From Elusimicrobia bacterium RIFOXYB2_FULL_49_7 (lineage in GTDB: Bacteria; Fibrobacterota; OXYB2-FULL-49-7): a stretch of 6,883 nucleotides of DNA. Below are positions 1-6,526 of the stretch, piece by piece. Location: positions 763 through 7,645 of the forward strand of contig MGVN01000141.1 in NCBI GenBank assembly GCA_001800515.1, written 5' to 3'. The stretch's first letter is position 1. Each line of letters begins with the position of its first letter. The position numbers and the translations under genes are program-made. The notes beneath the pieces were generated by a model that was not told the origin of the DNA, did not search any database, and saw only the letters and a program-made list of their open reading frames with translations.

Positions 1-52
1 AATCACCGACGAATCGAGTTCGGCCTTGGGGTCGACGATAGAAGAGGGGTGG

Positions 53-991
53 ATGGTTGCCATAAGGAAGGAAAAATATAGAATATTGCAGCAATCGGCT
101 CAATTAATTAGATTATTCTCATTCATGTTAAGAGCCGTTCTTCTCTCTCTCCGGCCCAACCAGTGGATTAAAAATCTGTTTGTTCTGGCGCCGCTCATTT
201 TTTCTAAGCATCTTTTCAATGGGCCCTTGGCGATTCAGGCGTTTTTATATGCGCTTGCTTTTTGTCTTTTTTCCTCTGCGATTTATCTCATCAATGATGT
301 GGTTGACCGCAAACGGGACCGTTTTCACCCGGACAAATTGCTTCGACCTGTGGCGGCAGGGACCTTGTCCGCGGCTTTTGCGCTGACGTTGGCCTTTGTG
401 GTGGGTGCAATAGGATTGACCGGTGGAATTCTGCTATCCGGTTCAGCAGGATGGCTGATGGTTCTCTATGGGGCCAATGCGCTTCTGTATACGTTTCTTT
501 TTAAGCGAATGGTGCTTCTGGATGTACTTTTTATAGGGGCCGGTTTTGTGATTCGGGTACTCGGCGGTGCGGAGGTGATTGCTGTAGACCCATCGGTTTG
601 GCTTGTTCTGTGCACTTTTTTAATATCTCTGTTTCTGGGGTTCTGCAAACGCAAGCAGGAAATGGAGGGATTGTCTGTGCATGGAGTGGACCATCGGACC
701 GTATTGGCTGACTATACTGTCGAGTATTTGGACTTAATGATTGGAGTGGTGGGGGCGTGTACGGTTATTTCTTATGCGCTTTACACAATGGCCCCGGAAA
801 CCATTGCTAAGTTTCAGACTCCCTATTTGATTTATACCGTCCCATTTGTGTTGTACGGGGTTTTTCGATATCTTTATCACATTCATGTTCGCCGGAACCG
901 GAAGAGTCCATCTGAAATCATTTTTTCGGACGTCTCATTGCTTGTCAATGGTTTTCTCTTTTTTGTCGCGGTGATCTTTATTATTTATTAA
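53..991 (+). CDS. UbiA-family prenyltransferase, decaprenyl-phosphate phosphoribosyltransferase-like
   Basis: This is a polytopic membrane enzyme of the UbiA superfamily. It most resembles the branch that transfers phosphoribose from PRPP to a polyprenyl phosphate (mycobacterial Rv3806c type). Numbered from the ATG at 53 (312 residues), the family entry motif LRPNQWIKN lies near residues 34-42. The Mg/diphosphate-binding NDxxDxxxD motif (NDVVDRKRD) is at about 81-89, followed by HPDKLLRPVAAG. A YxxxxK...D segment (YTFLFKRMVLLD) lies near 146-157, and FCKRKQEMEGL follows a later helix. About eight or nine hydrophobic helices fill the rest. The ATG at 53 is chosen because GAGG precedes it by 5 nt. 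A TTG at 26 and an ATG at 125 are alternatives, and the ATG at 125 best fits the usual family N-terminus. The reading frame is open to the left edge. A glycan-synthesis gene follows 54 bp downstream in the same direction, which suggests an operon and a role on a lipid-linked intermediate. The exact acceptor and donor are inferred. Confidence 0.85.
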   Translation: MVAIRKEKYRILQQSAQLIRLFSFMLRAVLLSLRPNQWIKNLFVLAPLIFSKHLFNGPLAIQAFLYALAFCLFSSAIYLINDVVDRKRDRFHPDKLLRPVAAGTLSAAFALTLAFVVGAIGLTGGILLSGSAGWLMVLYGANALLYTFLFKRMVLLDVLFIGAGFVIRVLGGAEVIAVDPSVWLVLCTFLISLFLGFCKRKQEMEGLSVHGVDHRTVLADYTVEYLDLMIGVVGACTVISYALYTMAPETIAKFQTPYLIYTVPFVLYGVFRYLYHIHVRRNRKSPSEIIFSDVSLLVNGFLFFVAVIFIIY

Positions 992-1045
992 AACCTTCCT
1001 TGCACAAATTGTAAATCTCCTGATTATATTTTATATTATTCCAGT

Positions 1046-3502
1046 ATGGTATACGTTATTGGGAAACGCACGTTTGATCTTGTTGCCGCACTGTTCGGTC
1101 TTTTCCTGTTTTCTCCGATCATCTTGGTTGTCGCCCTTTGCATCAAGCTGACTTCCCGGGGGCCTATTTTTTTTCGGCAGGTGCGTGTTGGGTTGAATGG
1201 AAAAACATTTCGTATATGCAAATTCCGCACCATGGTCACAGATGCAAACAGAGGGCCTGTTGTTACCGCAAAAGCGGATGCCCGGATAACGTCTGTCGGA
1301 CGGTTATTGCGCCTGACCAAGTTGGATGAGTTGCCGCAGCTTTTCAATGTCCTTTACGGTTCAATGTCCTTTGTGGGCCCTCGTCCTGAAATTCCCGCAT
1401 TAGTTGCTACTTATACGGAGGAGCAGAAGGCGCTGCTTACGGTTAAGCCCGGTATTACCAGTCCGGCCACTATTTATCACCGTGATGAAGAGGAAATTTC
1501 AGGCAGCGCCGAAGAGGTGTTGGAATATCATCGTACCGTTCTTGTGCCTAAAAAAGCGCAGTATGACCTTGGATATGTGGAAAAACGATCCCTTTGGCTG
1601 GACATCAAACTCATCCTTTTAACCTTGTTGGCTGTTATTACGAATGAAAGCGGTTATGTTCGTGAAAAGGCAATGAAAAACCGACGAGCCTTGATCGTGA
1701 TAACTGTTATTCTTTTATTGTTTGTTTCATATTATGTTGCCTATCTGCTTAGATTTGCAGGAGATATACCGCCTTTTTTTATGGGAAAGTTCAAGCGAAC
1801 AGTGCCGCTTGTTGTTATGATTGAGCTTGTATTTCTTGCCTACTTCGGCCAATTGGAAGGGTATTGGCGCTATGTCGGATTGAATGATGTGGTAGCCATT
1901 TTGAAGTCAATGGCATTAACGGTTTTGGTGATGTTTGGAGTGGAATATTTCTTTCTGGATGCCTCCTTTCCGACCGGAACGGTGGTCATTAATTTCCTGC
2001 TTGGGGTTATGTTGCTTTCCGGTCAACGTCTTTCCACTCGTCTTTTAAGAGAAGCTTATACACCGATTACCCCAAAAGCGCGAGAAAATGTATTGATTTT
2101 AGGTGCAGGCGATCGAGGGGAGAGGCTCCTCCGGGAGCTTCGCAACAATCCGGATTTGGCTTTCAATATTATCGGATTTATTGATAAGGACCCGGCTAAG
2201 CAGGGCAAACGGATTCACGGAACGGAAATAATCGGCCAGTTCGCCTCTTTGCCTGAGTTGGTGGAAAGTCATCAGATATCCATCTTGATTAATACGTTGG
2301 ATGCCTTAACGCAAGAGCAGGCGGCAATATTAACCCGTCTTCGCGCCCAATTCAAATGTACCATTACGAATGTGCCGGCTGCATCGGATTATATTACGGG
2401 CAAGGTGTCGGTTCGAAAATGGCGAGAGGCCAGTATTGAAGAATTGTTGGGGAGAAAAAGCGTTGAGTTAGATAGAAAAAGCATCGAATCTATTTTTAAA
2501 GACAAACGAGTTTTGGTCACCGGAGCAGGGGGTTCCATTGGTTCTGAACTGGTACGGCAATTATTACGCTTTTCTCCGGGACAGATGCTGCTTCTGGATA
2601 AAGATGAAACACTGCTATATGAGCTTGAAACGGAATTGAATGAGGGGACTTTTCAGGTGTCCTATCAAGTCCTCATGGGTGATATTCGCAATAAAGAAAA
2701 AATGGCGTACTTCTTCAAGCAATATAGGCCAGAAGTCGTTCTTCATGCGGCAGCCTATAAGCATGTTCCATTAATGGAGTTACATCCGCAGGAAGCGATA
2801 CAGAATAATATTATTGGCACGCGAAATATCCTGGAAGCAGCTCGGGATAATGGCGTGGAACGAATAGTGATGATTTCTACCGATAAAGCGGTTAGGCCGA
2901 CGAATGTCATGGGGGCAACAAAACGTTTTTCAGAAATGCTGATGTTCGGTTGTTTTGCCCAGGGCCCCATGAAATGTATGGCCGTGCGTTTTGGCAATGT
3001 ATTGGGAAGTCGCGGTAGCGTTATTCCTTTATTCACCCGTCAAATTAATCGCGGTGGTCCGGTGCGTATCACCCATCCGGATATTACCCGTTTCTTTATG
3101 TCCATTCCGGAAGCGGCTCAACTCGTTTTGCAAGCAGGAGCAATGGGTAAAGGAGGAGAAATTTTTATTCTTAAGATGGGAGAACCGGTTCTTATCAAAG
3201 ATTTGGCAACCCGTCTCATTGAAATTTCAGGTTATCAATCGGGAATTGATATTGATATTGAATATGTGGGACTTCGTCCCGGAGAAAAGCTTCATGAAGA
3301 GCTTTTAACCGAACTTGAAGGTACCCATGCTACGCCTCATGAAAAGATTCTGGTTATCCATACGGTCCCTACTGTAGAAAAAGAGACATTGTTAGACCAA
3401 GTTGAAGCTTGGGATAGTGAGAGCCTCTTTAAAATAGCCGATGCGGATATCAAACATACTTTAAAGAGTATTATCCCGGAATATATTCCTTTTCTGGGGT
3501 AG
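1046..3502 (+). CDS. Fused phosphoglycosyl transferase / nucleotide-sugar 4,6-dehydratase (WbpM/CapD/PglF type)
   Basis: One uninterrupted 818-residue frame holds two enzymes. Residues 1-205 are a monotopic phosphoglycosyl transferase (bacterial sugar transferase, PglC/WbaP C-domain type). They contain a membrane re-entrant helix with a Ser-Pro break (SP at 23-24), KFRTM at 59-63, the catalytic Asp94-Glu95 in LDELPQ, and SFVGPRPE at 108-115. This domain moves a sugar phosphate from UDP-sugar to a polyprenyl phosphate. Residues 210-818 match a full-length WbpM/CapD/PglF-type dehydratase: about four membrane helices (213-236, 252-268, 284-303, 310-327), a Rossmann domain (LGAGDRGERL from 352), then an SDR domain with TGAGGSIGSE at 492-501 and STDKA at 611-615. 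MGATK at 622-626 is the family's altered SMK version of the YxxxK site, and LRPGEKLHEEL lies at 743-753. Such enzymes typically convert UDP-GlcNAc to a 4-keto-6-deoxy sugar nucleotide. No Shine-Dalgarno sequence is visible before the ATG. The gene follows the prenyltransferase by 54 bp, so translation coupling or an AT-rich internal promoter is possible. Substrate identity is inferred from the family. Confidence 0.9.
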   Translation: MVYVIGKRTFDLVAALFGLFLFSPIILVVALCIKLTSRGPIFFRQVRVGLNGKTFRICKFRTMVTDANRGPVVTAKADARITSVGRLLRLTKLDELPQLFNVLYGSMSFVGPRPEIPALVATYTEEQKALLTVKPGITSPATIYHRDEEEISGSAEEVLEYHRTVLVPKKAQYDLGYVEKRSLWLDIKLILLTLLAVITNESGYVREKAMKNRRALIVITVILLLFVSYYVAYLLRFAGDIPPFFMGKFKRTVPLVVMIELVFLAYFGQLEGYWRYVGLNDVVAILKSMALTVLVMFGVEYFFLDASFPTGTVVINFLLGVMLLSGQRLSTRLLREAYTPITPKARENVLILGAGDRGERLLRELRNNPDLAFNIIGFIDKDPAKQGKRIHGTEIIGQFASLPELVESHQISILINTLDALTQEQAAILTRLRAQFKCTITNVPAASDYITGKVSVRKWREASIEELLGRKSVELDRKSIESIFKDKRVLVTGAGGSIGSELVRQLLRFSPGQMLLLDKDETLLYELETELNEGTFQVSYQVLMGDIRNKEKMAYFFKQYRPEVVLHAAAYKHVPLMELHPQEAIQNNIIGTRNILEAARDNGVERIVMISTDKAVRPTNVMGATKRFSEMLMFGCFAQGPMKCMAVRFGNVLGSRGSVIPLFTRQINRGGPVRITHPDITRFFMSIPEAAQLVLQAGAMGKGGEIFILKMGEPVLIKDLATRLIEISGYQSGIDIDIEYVGLRPGEKLHEELLTELEGTHATPHEKILVIHTVPTVEKETLLDQVEAWDSESLFKIADADIKHTLKSIIPEYIPFLG

Positions 3503-3531
3503 GCCCCTCGGAAAACCATAAAAAAATCCCC

Positions 3532-3558
3532 TCAAGTTTTTAAAAAATCTGCCGATAA
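3532..3558 (+). promoter_or_regulatory. Sigma-28 (FliA) promoter of the flagellin gene
   Basis: The -35 element TCAAGTTT (3532-3539) and the -10 element GCCGATAA (3551-3558) are separated by exactly 11 bases. The enterobacterial FliA consensus is TAAAGTTT-N11-GCCGATAA, so 15 of 16 positions match at the canonical spacing. Transcription should begin near 3564-3566, giving a leader of about 150 nt before the flagellin ATG at 3716. The promoter lies only 30 bp after the dehydratase stop codon, so the flagellin has its own late-class transcript and does not depend on the upstream glycan genes. Confidence 0.9.
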
Positions 3559-3621
3559 ACTGGATAGGAGAGCGTCTATTCTGCATGGGGAAGTGTGGAA
3601 TGGGCCGCAGGGGTTGAAGAA

Positions 3622-3640
3622 GGTGTTTCAAGTAAACACC
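3622..3640 (+). other. Stem-loop in the flagellin mRNA leader
   Basis: GGTGTTT (3622-3628) and AAACACC (3634-3640) form a perfect 7-bp stem around the 5-base loop CAAGT. It lies about 60-75 nt downstream of the predicted sigma-28 start and about 75 nt before the flagellin ATG. It is not followed by a T-run, so it does not look like an intrinsic terminator. A role in mRNA stability or translational control is possible but is inference only. Confidence 0.45.
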
Positions 3641-3702
3641 CTATAATACCCTTGTATTCTCTAAGGAAGCTTTGGCATGTTTGCCTTAGCTGAACTTTTA
3701 CC

Positions 3703-3711
3703 AAGGGAGGG
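3703..3711 (+). promoter_or_regulatory. Strong Shine-Dalgarno sequence for flagellin
   Basis: AAGGGAGGG ends 4 bases before the ATG at 3716, which is close to an ideal ribosome binding site for a highly expressed protein. It supports the ATG at 3716 as the start, because the protein then begins with a normal-length flagellin N-terminus. A second, in-frame ATG at 3677 has its own weaker site, AAGGAAG at 3663-3669. Confidence 0.7.
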
Positions 3712-3715
3712 TGCT

Positions 3716-4570
3716 ATGTCCATTATTTCAGGGAATCTTATTGCCAGGCAGGCGGCCTGGAATCTAAACACGGCCAGTAGTAAGCTGGCCGATTCGGTGC
3801 TTAGATTATCTTCCGGACTCCGTATCCAAGGTCCATCGGACGGGATGTATGAGTATGTCCGGGCCAATAAACTGGAGAGCGATATTCGGGTTTATGGCAA
3901 TATCCGCTCCAATCTCGAAGAGCATCAATCCATCCTGGATATTGCGGAAACTGCCGGAGATGAAATTCGGACGAAATTAGAGACCATGCAGGAAAAGGCG
4001 GTCCAGGCGTCGGATGTGGGCTTGACGGAAAATGAACGGCTCGCTTTAGAAGCGGAATACAATTCCCTTCTCAGCGGCATCGAAGACATTGTGAATGGAA
4101 CGAAATATCAGGACAATGGAATTTTATATGAGGCCGGGAAATATAACCAGTCAACCAATATCGCCATCAATTCGGATGGCTCCGTCTCAATGACCATGGA
4201 TCTCGGTAAATTGGATGTGGGTGATGCGGATGGTATCAATTTGGCGGAAGCGGATTGGAGTGGTGTGGGCGGTGCGGCTGCGGCCGGAACCTCTTCCAGC
4301 AATGTAGGTGATGCCTTAGACGTGGTGGACACTTTTTTAGCCGGGGTGTCGGGGTATCAAAGTCAGTTGGACAGTCATGTTCGTTTGACCGGCAACTTGG
4401 TCCAAAACTACGAAGCCGCCCGCTCTTCTCTTATTGAAGTGGATGTTGCCAATGAGATGGTCACTTACACGGCCTTGGATGTACAGAAACAGGCGGCTGC
4501 GGCCATGCTGACCCAGGCGAATATTTCAAATCGCAGTATTTTGAATTTGTTTAAATTCCAGTATTCGTAA
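3716..4570 (+). CDS. Flagellin, short and divergent (D0/D1 only)
   Basis: This is the structural subunit of the flagellar filament, exported by the flagellar type III apparatus. From the ATG at 3716 it has 284 residues. That is short for a flagellin and leaves little room for D2/D3 outer domains between the conserved ends. The N-terminal coiled region includes NLNTASSKLADSVLRLSSGLRI at about 16-37, with the family hallmark RLSSGLRI at 30-37. The segment TKYQDNGILYE (129-139) matches the usual TQFNGxxLL region. The C-terminal helix carries EAARSSLIEVDVANEMV (233-249) and QAAAAMLTQANISNRSILNLF (259-279). Two departures are visible. The usual SAxDDAAGLAIS segment after RLSSGLRI is replaced by QGPSDGMYEYVRANKL, and the protein ends in KFQYS, a few residues beyond the usual LL terminus. 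A Gly/Ala/Ser-rich stretch (183-195) links the halves. A FlgL-like hook-filament junction protein is less likely, given the DVANEM...AMLTQAN pattern and the sigma-28 promoter. Confidence 0.88.
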   Translation: MSIISGNLIARQAAWNLNTASSKLADSVLRLSSGLRIQGPSDGMYEYVRANKLESDIRVYGNIRSNLEEHQSILDIAETAGDEIRTKLETMQEKAVQASDVGLTENERLALEAEYNSLLSGIEDIVNGTKYQDNGILYEAGKYNQSTNIAINSDGSVSMTMDLGKLDVGDADGINLAEADWSGVGGAAAAGTSSSNVGDALDVVDTFLAGVSGYQSQLDSHVRLTGNLVQNYEAARSSLIEVDVANEMVTYTALDVQKQAAAAMLTQANISNRSILNLFKFQYS

Positions 4571-4608
4571 TACCGGGCGGTATCGGTATTGTAGAAGCAA
4601 GAAATATT

Positions 4609-6435
4609 TTATGTTGAAAGAATTTGGTTTAACAATTCAGCCAATTCTTTTTTTCGATAGGGCTTTTGCAGGGCGCCATTGAACCCATGTTCGTGAGCGT
4701 GGGTGAGCAGGGGGTTTTCGGAAAAACCGCTTGAAACTATGACAACTATGGCATGGTCCCGTGCCTTCAGTGTCATTACAAGCTGTTTTACATCATTATT
4801 TCCTGAAGTGGTTAGATCCAGAATAGTGGCTTTGAACGGCCGGCCTTCGCGAATAGCTGTTTCAATTTTTTGCTCGGTTTCCCGGCCGTTTATCGCAGTC
4901 TCGACATCATACCCCATATCCTGAAGTAGGGTTGTTGCTGTTTCAAGAATGATCGGTTCATCATCCATAACCAAAATACGACCGCTTCCGTGGTGGGCTT
5001 TAGAGGCCAAAGGAGGGGGAGGCATTTCATTAAAAGACATGGATGCCGGGAGCAGGATAAAAAAGGTTGTCCCGGTCCCTTCTTCTGATTCCACTGAAAG
5101 GGAACCATCATGTTTTCGAATGATTGAAAATGCGGTGGAGAGACCCAGCCCGTTTCCCTTTGGTTTCGTTGTGAAAAAGGGATCGAATATCCTGGGCAGG
5201 ATTTCCCGGGCAATACCGCCTCCGCTGTCCCGGATGGCGATTCGAATTAAATAGACGGGTTTTCCCTCTTCCCGCTCCCGGCAGATGTTTTCAGCAGAGA
5301 GCAGGAGTGTCCCCTCATTGGACATGGCCTGTCGGGCGTTAATGACGATGTTACCGATTGCTTGTCCAAGCTGGTTTTCGTCGAAATCGCAGAGTTTGAG
5401 TGCGGGATCGATTTCGAAAACGGGTACAATACCGGAACCGCTAAGGCAGAATTCTGTCCAGGTGCGAAGCAAGGGCCCCAGTGAGCCTGTCCGACGGATG
5501 GGAACATCACTGGTAGAAAAGGTGATCAGTTGCTGGGTCAATCCTTTAGCACGCTCGAAAACAGAAAGTGATTTGTCAAGATATTCCGATACGCGACTTT
5601 CTTTAGGTGTGATTTCCCGGGCCAAATCAATATAACTGAAGATGCCGCCCAGGAGGTTGTTGAAGTCGTGCGCAATGCCGCCGGCCAGGACCCCGAGCGA
5701 TTCGAGCTTCTGGACTTTTCGGAGCTCTTCCTCGGTTTTTTGCCGTTCCGTCATATCCTGAACCGTTCCAACCAAAAGAACCCCTTTTTCCGGCAAGGTC
5801 AGTACTTCGCCGGTTGTGCGAACCGTCTTGCGCCTGCCGTTCGAGGGCATCAGGGAGTGGGTAATATCGAAGCTGGATCGATTTCGGAATGCTTTTTTCA
5901 GGGTTACTTCGACCATGGATTGTTCCTCAAGCGGGATAATCTTCCGAATTTCCACTATTGAGTGCACCGTGTTGGTAAGGCCTAAAATATGGAAAAACTG
6001 CTCTGAGCCGTCGACCTGTCCTGTGGAAGGATGAAATTTGAAATGGCCGACTTGGGCTATTTCCTGCGCTTTTCGAAGGAGACCTTCGCTTTCAAAAAGC
6101 GCCTCTTCGCGTCTTTTGCGTTCCGTAAAGAGTGGGGAGATACCGGCAATACCGAAGAGCATGAGCATTGACAGGCAAAGACCGATACACTCGTTCAGTA
6201 TGTCCAGAGCCGGGAATGTGTCTCCGCTCAGGAGACGGCAAAACGGAATGAGGCGCCGGACGACCATGAAGAGGATGGCCGTGGTAATGAGCCCCCAGGC
6301 GGTCCATTTTCCGGTCAGGCGGATGAGTCTCAGCGCCAGGACGGCGGCGGTCAGTTGTAAGGACACGGAAACAGCCAGAATGACGGCAGCAGTCATGATA
6401 AAGATAGAATACGCAATTGAGACGACTTTTGTCAA
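4609..6435 (-). CDS. Membrane-bound PAS hybrid sensor histidine kinase with C-terminal receiver domain
   Basis: This is a hybrid two-component kinase; residues are numbered from the TTG at 6435 (608 aa). Three hydrophobic helices (about 4-38, 44-66, 76-103) anchor it. A PAS domain spans about 118-230 and ends in DMTERQ, then a short coiled linker leads to the HisKA domain with the phosphoacceptor His256 in GIAHDFNNLL. The ATPase domain has an N-box with Asn362/Asn366 (NIVINARQAM), G1 DSGGGI (403-408), F-box DPFFTTKPKG (418-427) and G2 GNGLGL (427-432). A proline-rich linker (472-475) precedes a receiver domain with acidic DDE (491-493), phosphoacceptor Asp540, Ser568 and Lys591. The residues after Asp540 (LTTSGNND) lack the usual proline and the GGMGG-like run. 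The signal sensed is unknown. It is convergent with the flagellin gene, 38 bp away, and no partner regulator is present. The start is uncertain: no Shine-Dalgarno sequence precedes TTG6435, and an ATG at 6396 (residue 14) is an alternative. Confidence 0.9.
   Translation of the reverse strand: MTKVVSIAYSIFIMTAAVILAVSVSLQLTAAVLALRLIRLTGKWTAWGLITTAILFMVVRRLIPFCRLLSGDTFPALDILNECIGLCLSMLMLFGIAGISPLFTERKRREEALFESEGLLRKAQEIAQVGHFKFHPSTGQVDGSEQFFHILGLTNTVHSIVEIRKIIPLEEQSMVEVTLKKAFRNRSSFDITHSLMPSNGRRKTVRTTGEVLTLPEKGVLLVGTVQDMTERQKTEEELRKVQKLESLGVLAGGIAHDFNNLLGGIFSYIDLAREITPKESRVSEYLDKSLSVFERAKGLTQQLITFSTSDVPIRRTGSLGPLLRTWTEFCLSGSGIVPVFEIDPALKLCDFDENQLGQAIGNIVINARQAMSNEGTLLLSAENICREREEGKPVYLIRIAIRDSGGGIAREILPRIFDPFFTTKPKGNGLGLSTAFSIIRKHDGSLSVESEEGTGTTFFILLPASMSFNEMPPPPLASKAHHGSGRILVMDDEPIILETATTLLQDMGYDVETAINGRETEQKIETAIREGRPFKATILDLTTSGNNDVKQLVMTLKARDHAIVVIVSSGFSENPLLTHAHEHGFNGALQKPYRKKELAELLNQILST
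6406..6435 (-). promoter_or_regulatory. Possible sigma-70 promoter of the histidine kinase gene
   Basis: Read on the minus strand, TTGACA (6435-6430) matches the -35 consensus perfectly. TATTCT (6411-6406) lies 18 bases further on as a moderate -10 match. The predicted transcription start (about 6400) would be only a few bases before the ATG at 6396. If the promoter is real, the TTG at 6435 cannot be the start codon, and translation would begin at 6396 (nearly leaderless) or further in. The match could be a coincidence. Confidence 0.3.
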
Positions 6436-6526
6436 GAAGTGTGTTGTAAAGAATTTCTATGGGTGGGTGATGAGGTTATGATTTGTGATTCTTCGGGAAG
6501 GGAGATTGTACGATAGAAGATAAAAA

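Noticed and set aside
1000..1030. TTGCAC and TATATT boxes before the fusion gene, a possible internal promoter.
   Set aside because: The spacing is 19 bases in an AT-rich gap where such matches arise easily; it is mentioned only as a possibility in the gene entry.
2755..3036. Long open frames opposite or overlapping the dehydratase, flagellin and kinase genes.
   Set aside because: They are antisense or alternate-frame shadows of clearly conserved genes, with no domain signatures of their own.
3496..3507. GGGG-TAGG-CCCC repeat across the stop codon of the fusion gene, a possible terminator.
   Set aside because: It is a 4-bp stem with no following T-run on the plus strand.
3585..3617. A 10-codon open frame in the flagellin leader, a possible leader peptide.
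   Set aside because: The only candidate ribosome binding site (GGAG near 3567) is about 14 bases away, and the peptide has no recognisable character.
4570..4583. Inverted repeat ATACC-GGGC-GGTAT between the convergent flagellin and kinase genes, a possible bidirectional terminator.
   Set aside because: The stem has only 5 bp and no T-run follows on either strand.
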